Shown piece after piece: positions 43,119 through 52,488 of a stretch of 64,000 nucleotides of DNA (position 1 is its first letter; every line of letters starts with the position of its first letter). Source of the stretch: Bacillota bacterium. GTDB taxonomy: Bacteria > Bacillota > Clostridia > Lachnospirales > Lachnospiraceae. A program made the translations under genes and the position numbers. Location of the stretch: contig JAEYGZ010000021.1 in assembly GCA_023409535.1 (NCBI GenBank), forward strand, positions 1 to 64,000, given 5' to 3'. The notes below the pieces were generated by a model. It worked only from the letters and a program-made list of their open reading frames with translations, was not told the origin of the DNA and did not search any database.

Positions 43119-46112
43119 TTAAAATAGTATTTTTAAGGTGTGGATCTCGAAGGGCTTAAACATAAGACTTACTCCGTTTCCACACAACTCAAGAGGAATC
43201 TGTTCCTGTTCCATCAGGTCCGCCAGCCAAAGCTCCTTGGGCGGCAGGCCCAATGTAATCTCAGCTGCTGCTGTCGTACCATGGCATTCATACAAGCGAA
43301 CGATGATATGACTGCTGTCTTCCGCCTTCTTAATGCTTTCCACAACGATGTGCTCGCTGCCGGCCCGGATGAAGCTAAAGTCCGTAGCGGAGGCTGCGGT
43401 ATGACCCATCTTCCGGGATTGCAGCTTCAGCGGCATATTCAGTTCATATGCTGCCTGGTTCACTCTTCCTGTAACTTCATTGCCTGCATGAGGATACAAA
43501 CTGTAGGTAAATTCATGTATGCCCTGGTCGGCAGCCTCATCAGGATATTTAGGACTTCTCAGTAAATTTAAATCCAGCGTATTTTCATTCACACGATAAC
43601 CGTATTTACTGTCATTTAGGAGTGCAACTCCATAATCGGCTTCTGATAAATCCACCCACTTGTGGGCACATATTTCATATCTGGCCATATCAAAGCCGGT
43701 ATTGCCGTGGGTCGGACGCTTCACGGAGCCGAACTGAATATCACAGGCGGCTTCCAGAGCTTTTAACTGCAGCGGGAAGGAGGTTCGCAGCATCTTCTGG
43801 CTTTCCTGCCAGTCGACCCTGGTCACAAAATCCAGCCTGCGGCTGCCCTGTGTCAGAATAATCTTCTGCTCGATCCGTGAGCTGCCATACCGGTAGCTCT
43901 GGAGCAGCTGTCCCCTGGGGCCATCTACGGAGCTTTCAGAAGAAATCAACTCACAGGATGCGGACGGTCTTTGCTGGTATTGAATGGAGAAATCCCAGGC
44001 ATCGCCTAAATCATGATAAACTGTCAGCTTATTCCCCGCCTGCCCGGGATCCAGAATCTCACGCTTTTGTTCCTTATCATAGATAGACCGGATGGAACCA
44101 TCCTGATGAAAGCTTACCAGAAGGATATCATTCTCCAGACTGCTTTGCGCTGCCTTAGGATACTGGCTGCCTGTCTCATAATGCCTGCACATTTCTTTAT
44201 CCACCAGAGTATATCCCATAGGTCCGGCATCAATTTGAATCCAACCTTCTTCAAACCAAACCCATTCTTTTCTTCTCCAGGATAAGGGATTGAACAGAAA
44301 GGGAGCACATAAATCAAGTGTTATGTATGCCTCCTCCAGCATTGCGTCGATTTCTTCCTCCATCTGTGCATACCGGCTTAGGGATTCTTCATATACCCGG
44401 TGGATGGAGGAGCCGGGCAATATGTCATGGAACTGGTATAACAGCAATTCCTTCCACAATGCTTCCAGCTTACCAGCAGGGTAGGTATAATCTTTCAAAA
44501 GCTGTGTCATCACCGACAGAAGCTCCAGCTCCCGAAGCTTGATTTCCAGCTTTCTGTTATAACGCTTGTTTCTGGCCTGGGAGGTATAGGTTCCCTGATG
44601 CTTCTCCAGATAGAGCTCCCCCTGCCATTTCTTTAAATTCTGCCTTTTCCGGGACAATCTGTCGAAGAATTCAATGCCGGGCTCCTGCTTTACCGGAATA
44701 AGCCCTGCCAGGTTATGCTCCCTCTTAAGCCGTTCCAGATGCTCTTCTCCCGGTCCTCCTCCACCGTCACCGATGCCAAAGAGCATCAGACATTCGTCCG
44801 CAATCCCTTTGTCTAAATATTCATCCTCCGCCTTGTGAATGGAGGTTGGTGATGCGGCGGAATTATAGGTCCCCTCCGGCGGCATGTGGGCCAGAACCTC
44901 ACTTCCGTCAATCCCTGCCCATAAGAAGGTATGGTGCGGAAATTTATTATAGATGTTCCAGGACAGCTTGATGGTCATAAAGTAATCCACTCCGGATTTC
45001 TTCAGCAGCTGCGGCAATGCACCCGAATACCCAAACACATCCGGAAGCCAAAGTACACGCATCTCACGGTCAAATTCCTGCTTAAAAAATCTTATTCCAT
45101 AGAGAAGCTGTCTGACCAATGCTTCCCCGCCGGGCACATTGGTATCCGATTCTACCCACATGGCGCCCTGGAGTTCCCAGCGTCCTTCCTTGGCCCTTTG
45201 CTTTATCTTCTCATATAGCTCCGGATAATCCTCTTTCACCCACTGGTATAATTGCGGCTGACTGGCGCCGAATACATAATCCGGGTACCTCTCCAGCATC
45301 CTCAGTGCGGTGGAAAATGTCCTTGCCGCCTTTCTCCTGGTCTCCCGAAGGGGCCACAGCCACGCCAGGTCAATATGCGCATGTCCGATTGCGCTGATGG
45401 ATAAGGATGCGTCCCCTCCTTTTTTCTCCAGCTCAACAGATAATATCTCACGTGCGAGTCTCGCTTCTTCCTCTGAGTATTCATTCAAAACCAGAGACGC
45501 ATCGTTCAGAGAATGCATGATACTATGTAATCTTGCACTGTTTTCAGGCAAATTATGAAATAAATCAAGTAAAACTTCAAAATCATAATACAACTGACGC
45601 ATCTGTTCCCCGCATACGGCAATATGCGCTTCCAGCAAACGTCCATGATCTTTATATTTGCCGAAAAGATCATTACACCCTGCGTCTGCCCAAAGATCGA
45701 TGATCTCGCCGCCTTGCGCAGAATTCGTAAGCTCTACGACTCTTTTGCCGGGCTTTCCAAGGCTTAAGTCAAATTCCGAGCTGACATTCGTCAACCCCTG
45801 GACAGGACAGCCTTTCGCATCAAACAAACAAGCTTCACCGCTGATATCTATCAATAAAACAATCTTTTTACCGTTAACCTCCCGGGGTATCTCCCCTTCA
45901 AAATGAAACCAGGCACAATCCCAGATCTCTCCCCAGCTGTCTCCGATTTCGAGACTCTTTCTTTCGCCGCTGCACCGCTCTTCAAAAGGAACCGGCTCTT
46001 TGGTCTTCCATATGGTTATCTTTAAAGGGTGTACCTTTCTGTAGACTGCTTTCTCAATCGCGCCCAGTGTGTTTATCAGATCCTGCTTGATCTCTTTTAT
46101 AGGATACGGCAT
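43119..46112 (-). CDS. GH38 alpha-mannosidase
   Basis: A 997-residue cytoplasmic GH38 enzyme. The metal-binding HAHID (244-248), nucleophile Asp358 (LPDVFGYSG) and GIGDGGGG loop are diagnostic. An N-terminal beta domain precedes the barrel, and the C-terminal beta-sandwiches are complete. It releases alpha-linked mannose from imported oligosaccharides. AAGGAG precedes the ATG. Its upstream region has a 12-bp inverted repeat, probably bound by the regulator encoded next to it. The binding-protein gene follows after 150 bases. Confidence 0.93.
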   Translation of the reverse strand: MPYPIKEIKQDLINTLGAIEKAVYRKVHPLKITIWKTKEPVPFEERCSGERKSLEIGDSWGEIWDCAWFHFEGEIPREVNGKKIVLLIDISGEACLFDAKGCPVQGLTNVSSEFDLSLGKPGKRVVELTNSAQGGEIIDLWADAGCNDLFGKYKDHGRLLEAHIAVCGEQMRQLYYDFEVLLDLFHNLPENSARLHSIMHSLNDASLVLNEYSEEEARLAREILSVELEKKGGDASLSISAIGHAHIDLAWLWPLRETRRKAARTFSTALRMLERYPDYVFGASQPQLYQWVKEDYPELYEKIKQRAKEGRWELQGAMWVESDTNVPGGEALVRQLLYGIRFFKQEFDREMRVLWLPDVFGYSGALPQLLKKSGVDYFMTIKLSWNIYNKFPHHTFLWAGIDGSEVLAHMPPEGTYNSAASPTSIHKAEDEYLDKGIADECLMLFGIGDGGGGPGEEHLERLKREHNLAGLIPVKQEPGIEFFDRLSRKRQNLKKWQGELYLEKHQGTYTSQARNKRYNRKLEIKLRELELLSVMTQLLKDYTYPAGKLEALWKELLLYQFHDILPGSSIHRVYEESLSRYAQMEEEIDAMLEEAYITLDLCAPFLFNPLSWRRKEWVWFEEGWIQIDAGPMGYTLVDKEMCRHYETGSQYPKAAQSSLENDILLVSFHQDGSIRSIYDKEQKREILDPGQAGNKLTVYHDLGDAWDFSIQYQQRPSASCELISSESSVDGPRGQLLQSYRYGSSRIEQKIILTQGSRRLDFVTRVDWQESQKMLRTSFPLQLKALEAACDIQFGSVKRPTHGNTGFDMARYEICAHKWVDLSEADYGVALLNDSKYGYRVNENTLDLNLLRSPKYPDEAADQGIHEFTYSLYPHAGNEVTGRVNQAAYELNMPLKLQSRKMGHTAASATDFSFIRAGSEHIVVESIKKAEDSSHIIVRLYECHGTTAAAEITLGLPPKELWLADLMEQEQIPLELCGNGVSLMFKPFEIHTLKILF

Positions 46113-46176
46113 ATTAGTTCTCCTTGCATGCGAATGCGTTATGTAATAATATATATCTGTTGATATATTATGTATA

Positions 46177-46213
46177 TTAACTGATATATATTATAATATT
46201 CTATATCAGTTAA
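46177..46213. promoter_or_regulatory. Operator candidate upstream of GH38
   Basis: TTAACTGATATA (46177-46188) is exactly inverted at 46202-46213. The half-site TGATATA is shared with a palindrome at the regulator's own start (47622-47638). Confidence 0.6.
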
Positions 46214-46349
46214 TTTGTCAATATATATTGCTTGTTTTTTTATGGAAAAGTCACAACGAACAAAACGTAATCGGCTCGGAAACCATCAAATTGATGAATA
46301 GTCTTGAGACGCGCATGAAAGTCTTCCCTTTTCCCGGTGGAAGCGCAAT

Positions 46350-46376
46350 AAAAAAGGGCCCCAAAAGGACCCCTTC
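46350..46376 (-). terminator. Terminator of the GntR/LacI-type regulator
   Basis: On the minus strand AAGGGGTCC-TTTT-GGGGCCCTT forms a GC-rich stem followed by a T run. Confidence 0.7.
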
Positions 46377-46427
46377 TATTATAGTATATCAGAATATATA
46401 TCAGAACATTGCTGCAAACAAGAGACT

Positions 46428-47594
46428 TTATGAATTTATAACTTCTGCAACACTGTTACGCTCCACGATTTCGGTTTTAATTCTGATGGTTCTGGGAGGA
46501 GTATTACTGTCGGCCATCTTATCCATCAGCACTTCCACCGCCAGAACACCCAGTTCCTCCACCGGCTGCTTCACTGTTGTCATCTTCAAAGGAATATAAC
46601 TAAGGATTTCGTTATCCGTAAAACCGATAATGGATAAATCCTGCGGTATCCGTCTGCCAAGCTCCATGGCTGCATAATAAAGATATACCGCTATGTAGTC
46701 ATCAGCACAAAATACTGCCGTCAGGCTTTCATTGTTCGCAAGATAATCCTTAAGAACATCGACAAATACCATATTATCGCTGGTCTGGACGCTTTCGCTG
46801 CGAATGCGCTTGTTGGCTTCCATCATCCCCGCCATATATCCCTGATATCGCTCTTCACGGCTGGTTACATTGGAAATACTCTTGGAGATAAATCCAATCC
46901 TGGAATGCCCCTTTTGAATCAAATAGCTTACGGCATCCTTGGCACCTTGAAAATGATCATGGCAGATACTGTCAAACTCAATTTCCTTATAAACTCTGTC
47001 CACAATCACAATCGGATAATTGCGTACCTTATAATTCAGCAATTCAATACCGCAGGTGTTGTTATCTCCCGGAAACAAAATGACTCCCTTGATCTCCGGT
47101 ACCTTTGCAACCTCAGCCAGAAGCTGCTCTTCCTTTTCACTGATTCCGTCGGAATACTTCACAATCACATGATAATTGTAATCCGCCGCCGTCTTTAATA
47201 TCTCTCTTACAATATTTCCGCAATAAGAATCAAGCTTGGGAATAATAAGAGCCAGATAGTTTGTTTTGATTGCGGAACTGCCTGATACACTGTTCTGAAC
47301 GTCCACCATACTGCGGATTTTATTCAGATCCACATCAGCCAGAAAGCTTCCCCTTCTGGGAATTCGGTATATGATATGTTCCTCCGCCAGGGAATTTAAG
47401 GCCAGCTTGCTTGTCATTTTGCTTACATCACACTGATCTGCGATTTCCCCCTCTGAGGGCAGCAATTCATTGGGACCAATCTGTCTTTCAATAATTATTT
47501 TCAGGATTTCATTCCGGACCCTCTTATACAGTGCATCCGAAACGCTCCCCCGTCCTGCTTTTCTTTCCTCTGCGGATTTGCTCTTTTCATTCAT
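46428..47594 (-). CDS. GntR/LacI hybrid regulator (AraR type)
   Basis: The 388-residue protein has an N-terminal GntR winged helix (LPSEGEIADQCDVSKMTSKLALNSL, in part; about 25-85) and a LacI-type sugar-binding domain (IGFISKSISNVTSREERYQGYM, FCADDYIAVYLYYAAMELG, in part). This is the AraR layout, in which a sugar releases the repressor from DNA. The start at 47594 lies after AGGTGAAGG; a further 15 upstream residues in frame lack a site. It is adjacent to the GH38/importer/glycyl radical locus and probably controls it. Confidence 0.9.
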   Translation of the reverse strand: MNEKSKSAEERKAGRGSVSDALYKRVRNEILKIIIERQIGPNELLPSEGEIADQCDVSKMTSKLALNSLAEEHIIYRIPRRGSFLADVDLNKIRSMVDVQNSVSGSSAIKTNYLALIIPKLDSYCGNIVREILKTAADYNYHVIVKYSDGISEKEEQLLAEVAKVPEIKGVILFPGDNNTCGIELLNYKVRNYPIVIVDRVYKEIEFDSICHDHFQGAKDAVSYLIQKGHSRIGFISKSISNVTSREERYQGYMAGMMEANKRIRSESVQTSDNMVFVDVLKDYLANNESLTAVFCADDYIAVYLYYAAMELGRRIPQDLSIIGFTDNEILSYIPLKMTTVKQPVEELGVLAVEVLMDKMADSNTPPRTIRIKTEIVERNSVAEVINS

Positions 47595-47621
47595 TCCTTC
47601 ACCTACATCTACAGTATTTTT

Positions 47622-47638
47622 TGATATATAATATATCA
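47622..47638. promoter_or_regulatory. Palindromic autoregulatory site candidate
   Basis: TGATATA-taa-TATATCA lies 28 bases before the regulator's ATG. Same half-site as at 46177-46213. Confidence 0.55.
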
Positions 47639-47712
47639 TTGATATAGATTATACCAGATGATAGGTAAACAATAAATACTTTTTTCAAAAAATTTCATAA
47701 TAATGGTATATT

Positions 47713-49005
47713 TTACGGTATAAGCAAAACCTTCTCCCAGGTTTTCCCGCCGTCTACCGTCCTGATCAGGTATTTATCCTCTCCCGGATAGCCGTTGCTG
47801 ACAGCCCAGCCTAAAGAAGCGGAAACAAAATCCACATCGTTTGAATTCACAATATCTGCTTCTGATCCAAGCATATTAAAATTCTTACCGCCATCTTCAG
47901 AATGCAGCAGCCCACCGTCGATCGGTCCGGCACCGTTATGCATGGGTATCCACAGAACTTCAGGCGTTACAGCCTCAACTTTCTGGGCATAAGGTCTGCA
48001 AACACTTAGCTTGCTTATCCTGTCCCATTGTATACCGCCATCCCTGGTATGATATAATTCTCCGTCAAAGGTTCCGTAATTGCAGGTCAGAAACCATCCG
48101 TTCTTCGCATCTGCAAAGGAAATACCGATCGTCTCATTCCATTCATTTTTGCAATCCTCCGAGAACTGCTGCTGCCAGCTCCTCCCTCCATCCGCCGTAT
48201 GAAACAGAGAGACTGTATAATGATTGGATGAATCCGCTGCAGTATCGACCTTGGAACTCCCACCTGTCTTTATAACACCGCTGATCCAGCCCTGTGTCTC
48301 ATTGGCAAAGAAGACATGCTCCGCAGTAAAGCCCGCCGCCATACGCTCCACAAGGTTCCAGTTTTCTCCGCTATCTTCCGTCCGATAGACCTGTCCGCCG
48401 ATGACCGCACAAGCACTTCCTTTATCATAAACTGCAATCTCACAGCTGATTCCGTATTCTGCACTGCATGAGTACTGAAGGCTCCAATTTTTACCTCTGT
48501 CCGTCGTCCGAAGTATCTGATAGGTTACTATTGAGCCATCTGATAGGCCCGGATGCCCCTCTAATGCGATTGCCCAACCAACCTCAGGATCTGCAAACGC
48601 TGCTTTCTGTAAAAGACAGTCCTGATTCTCATAGGTTTCCCAATGTGCTCCGCCATCCGCAGTATGAAGCAGACTGGTCTTATTCCGTACCAGCGGATCA
48701 TTATAATTCCACAGGATTACCCATCCGTTCATATCATCAAGAAAATCAAGAGAATATAAATCATAATCGTACCGGCTATCCTCTGCCGCCTGTGTCGGAT
48801 CGATTATCGGTACTGCGGTTGCAGCTGCCGCCGGGACAGCTGTTGCGGTTATAACCGGTGCAATTGTCGTAGTGACTGCAGGCGCTGTGATCGTTGGTGC
48901 TGAGATAGTATCAGCGTTCAAAGCAGCTATGATGGCCATACCGGCAATCAATACTACCACTGTCAGAAGCTTGTACTTTTGAAGAATACGAATAAACTTA
49001 TCCAT
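47713..49005 (-). CDS. Membrane-anchored YCF48-like propeller protein
   Basis: A 430-residue protein with one N-terminal membrane helix (LLTVVVLIAGMAIIAAL), an Ala/Thr/Pro/Val-rich linker and six or seven Asp-box repeats (LLHTADGGAHWE, RTTDRGKNWSL, RTEDSGENWN, FHTADGGRSWQQ, HTRDGGIQWD, HSEDGGKNF, RTVDGGKTWEKV). It is an exported propeller like the one at 28368-30164, but with longer and less regular repeats. AAGGAAGG precedes ATG 49005, which is preferred to the frame's earlier ATG. Function unknown. Confidence 0.85.
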   Translation of the reverse strand: MDKFIRILQKYKLLTVVVLIAGMAIIAALNADTISAPTITAPAVTTTIAPVITATAVPAAAATAVPIIDPTQAAEDSRYDYDLYSLDFLDDMNGWVILWNYNDPLVRNKTSLLHTADGGAHWETYENQDCLLQKAAFADPEVGWAIALEGHPGLSDGSIVTYQILRTTDRGKNWSLQYSCSAEYGISCEIAVYDKGSACAVIGGQVYRTEDSGENWNLVERMAAGFTAEHVFFANETQGWISGVIKTGGSSKVDTAADSSNHYTVSLFHTADGGRSWQQQFSEDCKNEWNETIGISFADAKNGWFLTCNYGTFDGELYHTRDGGIQWDRISKLSVCRPYAQKVEAVTPEVLWIPMHNGAGPIDGGLLHSEDGGKNFNMLGSEADIVNSNDVDFVSASLGWAVSNGYPGEDKYLIRTVDGGKTWEKVLLIP

Positions 49006-49099
49006 AGGAACACCTTCCTTAATAATTGTATCCCTATTATAGCACACTCTATTGCCAGAGAAAGTTATCCTTTTATTGTATTCGTAAATAAAAAATGTC

Positions 49100-49591
49100 T
49101 TACCTGATTTTTCCTTCTTCAGTCTCTGCCTTATTCACAAAGTCCATATTATAGCGTACAGCACCGTGGTCCTTCATTACCGTGCCTCTTGTGATGCGGA
49201 TTGCCAGAATAATGCAGTTTTCATTCTGTTCATTGTTTGCGAGGTCGTACCATTTGGCAAATGCTTCACGAAGTTTCGTCCTTAGCTCAGCGTTTTTCGG
49301 GTCTAAAACCCATCCGAGGTTTTCGCCAATTCCATTTCCGGAAAACCATTCGAAGCAAACCGTAAATGCAACCTCTTTATTTTGAGCTATCTGCTGCATT
49401 TTAGTTGAGCTCGCCCAAGTAGTAACATAAAACACACCGTCTTCATAATAGGCGTCCACATCACGTACATAGGGACGGGGATTTCCGTCAGCGTTCGGTT
49501 CCATCGCGATGGTTGAGAGAGAAATGATATTATCTTTTCCGTTTCCGCACCTTTCCTCGATTAATTTAATTCCTTCTTCATACCTGCTCAT
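49100..49591 (-). CDS. Pyridoxamine 5'-phosphate oxidase-like flavoprotein
   Basis: A 163-residue split-barrel protein with the FMN-binding patterns DAYYEDGVFYVTTWASSTKMQQI (in part) and VAFTVCFEWFSGNG. Such proteins reduce flavin, F420 or nitro compounds or simply bind FMN; the physiological role is open. GGAGG precedes the ATG. It is monocistronic. Confidence 0.85.
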   Translation of the reverse strand: MSRYEEGIKLIEERCGNGKDNIISLSTIAMEPNADGNPRPYVRDVDAYYEDGVFYVTTWASSTKMQQIAQNKEVAFTVCFEWFSGNGIGENLGWVLDPKNAELRTKLREAFAKWYDLANNEQNENCIILAIRITRGTVMKDHGAVRYNMDFVNKAETEEGKIR

Positions 49592-50008
49592 TTTTAACTC
49601 CTCCTACCCAATTTTTCATTATAATAGCATGACAAATCAGACAACAACGTGTCATATTTGAAACTATATTTTTTATGTTATCGTCAAAGCGCAAAGCGTC
49701 AAGCACTCGCCCATCGTAACTGCAGAATGATATTTTATCTCCTGCTTGCATAGTTATCTCCCATACCTAATATAAATTTTCTGCTCTTACATGATCCGAC
49801 AAATGTTTATCTGTATTATAACATGACTGATCTAAAAAAGCCATCAACATAACGAATGTGAACCGCTCCCATTCGTTAGATTTTGATAGGTACCCCTTTA
49901 CCGGACAAAACCAGTAAAGGGGGTACCTATCATTTTGGTCTAACTTTTTGGGGTCACATCAATGTCGACAGCTCCTTTATTGATCCAATTCAATTTCTAA
50001 AAGTAGTT
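49592..50008. other. 417-base intergenic region with a strong terminator
   Basis: Holds the hairpin at 49885-49931. The remainder, including CAATGTCGACAGCTCC near 49960, shows no gene. Confidence 0.45.
49885..49931. terminator. Intrinsic terminator
   Basis: GATAGGTACCCCTTTACCGG (49885-49904) pairs with 49911-49931 (one mismatch and a bulge). It ends the operon of the VTC-domain trio on the minus strand or isolates the PPOX gene. Confidence 0.65.
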
Positions 50009-51778
50009 TCAGTTGCCGGAAGAACTGCTGTTCGAATTTTCGCCCCAGTTCGTTCTGTCCGGACTGCCCTGTCCTCCCATTCCGCGCTGGCCAAAGCCTC
50101 CGGCTCCTTGTTCACCGGCACTGGTGGAGATTGAAGACAGGGTAACCTCATAGCTTTGATCTCCGCAGGTCAAATGATAAGTCACACCCTGCTTCAATTC
50201 AGGCGAACTGATCACAACAGACTGATAGTTTTTCGTCGGTACAAAGGATACCATCTTATTTCCATCGGGATCCGTCAGGGTAACCACCTGATTCGCTTCC
50301 ACAGCTGCTGACAGATTATATAATAAGGAATACTGGGTTGAGGTGTCGGAGAAACCCATTGCCATACCCGCACTTCCCGCAACCATAACCGTACCTCCGG
50401 TAATCTCTCCCGTACCGTTATAATCCAGACTGCCATTTCCGCTCATGGTAGGTCCGTTAATGTAAAGCATTCCGCCGGTAATCTTAAGAGAACCATTGGA
50501 ATCAATTCCGTCCCCTTCCGCATTGATTGTAATCGTACCGCCGGATATCTCTATATAGCAATCTGTATTATTCCCCATGTCGCCGCCAAAGCCGCCTCTG
50601 CCCATATTACCGTCCGGTGCTCCGCCTGCAGGCATCCCGCTTCCCGGTCTCCGTCCTGCAGCATTTTCATCAGCTGCAGCACCTGCAGATCCGTTTGCTG
50701 CATCCTCCACAGTTGCGCCTGATGTAATATCTGCAGGCACAGTTGTATCAGTATCTGCGGATAGCTTATCCGCACCCTGGGTGTCCGGCACAGTCTGAGT
50801 ATTCGGAGCTGTCTGGGTATCCGGCACAGTCTGCATATCAGGTATTGCCTGCGCCTCTGCCGAGGTAATGGCACTTGCCGCATTCAATCCGTCATCCTGC
50901 GAGGTGATTGCAATCTCGCCTCCGGCAATCATGATTACCGTTCCTTCAATCCCCTCCTGGCAATTGGTAATGGTGACATTTCCGCCGTTAATATATACAT
51001 ATCCCTTGGTACTGTCCTCATCATTCTTGGACTGTATACCATTTCCCTCCGCGGCGCTTAAGGTAAAGGTACCATCCTTGATCTTCACACAATCCTTTCC
51101 GTTTAATGCATCCTTTACCGCGGTAATGTTGTAATTGCCTCCGGTAATGACCAAATCATCCTTTGACACAATTCCATGCTTATAATTGGCTGTAATTGTC
51201 AGCGTTCCCGCACCGTTTAGCGTCAGATCCGCTTTGCTGTAGATCACACCGTCCACAGTATTGTCGTCGGTTTGAACATATTCCTTGCCGTCTGCTAAGG
51301 AATTTTCCGTCCCTTCCTGTAGTGTGAGGAATACCTTGTCTGCACTCTTGATATATACCGCAGCCTGATGGTTATTCGTTATATCCACACCTTCAAATAT
51401 AAGCTGTATCTTATCCGAAGCTCCCGCATCAACAATAATCTGCCCGTCTGACAGGGTACCGCTGATCACATAGCTGCCTTCCGATTGGACCGTCACCAAG
51501 CTGCCCTCAGCGGATGCTCCGCTGCCCGACACCTCAATACTGCTGTCTTTCAGAGTAATATGAGTCGCCGTAGCTTCCTCGTAACCGACCTCCAGATCTC
51601 TTGCAGTAAATTCCGTATCCACCAGCACCTGTGAAACGGTCAGGGTATCAGATGAGCTTTCTGTCGGCTGCGCATCCGTACCGGTCTCAGCCTGGGTATC
51701 CGTCTTTGCACTGCAGCCGGTAAGTATCAGCACGGTCATTAACAGCATTGCCAGAATTTTATTTATACTTCTTTTCAT
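50009..51778 (-). CDS. Cthe_2159-like carbohydrate-binding lipoprotein
   Basis: The 589-residue lipoprotein (signal ending LILTGC) has a right-handed parallel beta-helix made of repeated strands (ITITANYKHGIVSKDDLVI, VYINGGNVTITNCQEGIEG, in parts), as in the clostridial cellulose/pectate-binding protein Cthe_2159 (PF14262). A low-complexity insert (residues about 310-385) holds four near-repeats of VPDTQT and then Gly/Ala/Asp-rich sequence. The C-terminus is Gly/Ser/Asn-rich. It is the last gene of a trio with DUF4956 and VTC-domain genes, a conserved clostridial module. Extracellular polysaccharide binding is likely. Confidence 0.88.
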   Translation of the reverse strand: MKRSINKILAMLLMTVLILTGCSAKTDTQAETGTDAQPTESSSDTLTVSQVLVDTEFTARDLEVGYEEATATHITLKDSSIEVSGSGASAEGSLVTVQSEGSYVISGTLSDGQIIVDAGASDKIQLIFEGVDITNNHQAAVYIKSADKVFLTLQEGTENSLADGKEYVQTDDNTVDGVIYSKADLTLNGAGTLTITANYKHGIVSKDDLVITGGNYNITAVKDALNGKDCVKIKDGTFTLSAAEGNGIQSKNDEDSTKGYVYINGGNVTITNCQEGIEGTVIMIAGGEIAITSQDDGLNAASAITSAEAQAIPDMQTVPDTQTAPNTQTVPDTQGADKLSADTDTTVPADITSGATVEDAANGSAGAAADENAAGRRPGSGMPAGGAPDGNMGRGGFGGDMGNNTDCYIEISGGTITINAEGDGIDSNGSLKITGGMLYINGPTMSGNGSLDYNGTGEITGGTVMVAGSAGMAMGFSDTSTQYSLLYNLSAAVEANQVVTLTDPDGNKMVSFVPTKNYQSVVISSPELKQGVTYHLTCGDQSYEVTLSSISTSAGEQGAGGFGQRGMGGQGSPDRTNWGENSNSSSSGN

Positions 51779-51822
51779 TTTGTCGCCTCTCTTTCATAAA
51801 ATTTACTTCCTGCATGGCTTTC

Positions 51823-52488
51823 CTACAATTCCTCATTGCCAAAGGTAACTCTGCCGCAGGTAATTTCAAGATTACCGTTTCTGCACCGCAGTTCGTCGAT
51901 AAATTGCTTTTCCTCCAGAGGGTTCTTAAGCCTGATGCGGTATTCCAGCTTAAACAGGCTTCCCATATTTGTAGTTCTTGCTTTGATAAGCTCGGATTTA
52001 CTGGTGTATCTTGAGAATAAATCATCAAACACTCCCATATAATCAAGTCCCTCGGGAATAGTTATTCTCAGCTCCTTTTCCTTTTGCTTCGGTTCACCGA
52101 AGCCCGTGATGTGATACAGCACACTTGCTCCGATCATAATAATCACAAACAGGACCGCCGCCGTGATATATCCGGTGCCGGTGGCAAGCCCCACCGCCAT
52201 AGACAGGAAGATGCTGTTGATCTCCTTGGCACTGCCCGGAATGGAACGAAAACGCACCAGGCTAAACGCACCCATAACAGCGATTCCTGTTCCAAGATTG
52301 CCGTTAACCAGCATGATTACCATCTGTACAATCGCCGGCAGCAGTGCGATCGTTATAATAAAGCCCTTGCTGCTGCTGTTATACCGACTGTGGACCCAGG
52401 CGATAGCCGTTCCCAATACCATGGAACAAAGGATACAGATTAAAAATGTATGGAAGGATAAGGTATCTGATATTATTGAATTAAGCAT
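51823..52488 (-). CDS. DUF4956 membrane protein
   Basis: The 221-residue protein has four hydrophobic helices in the first 125 residues (FLICILCSMVLGTAIAW, GFIITIALLPAIVQMVIML, GTGIAVMGAFSLVRFRS, AAVLFVIIMIGASVLYHI) and a soluble C-terminal domain. The conserved GAFSLVRFRS motif is diagnostic of DUF4956. Its genes are linked to VTC/polyphosphate polymerase-like genes and cell-surface proteins, as here. It overlaps the VTC gene by eight bases. Confidence 0.9.
   Translation of the reverse strand: MLNSIISDTLSFHTFLICILCSMVLGTAIAWVHSRYNSSSKGFIITIALLPAIVQMVIMLVNGNLGTGIAVMGAFSLVRFRSIPGSAKEINSIFLSMAVGLATGTGYITAAVLFVIIMIGASVLYHITGFGEPKQKEKELRITIPEGLDYMGVFDDLFSRYTSKSELIKARTTNMGSLFKLEYRIRLKNPLEEKQFIDELRCRNGNLEITCGRVTFGNEEL

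Larger units (their letters stand above)
46113..46427. other. GH38 promoter region and end of the regulator gene
   Basis: Contains the operator candidate at 46177-46213 and the terminator at 46350-46376. A short plus-strand frame (46234-46302, MEKSQRTKRN...) has no ribosome site and is not considered a gene. Confidence 0.5.

Noticed and set aside
50551..50883. 110-residue frame opposite the repeat-rich part of the Cthe_2159-like gene
   Set aside because: Arises from low-complexity coding DNA read in another frame on the same strand; it has no start signal.
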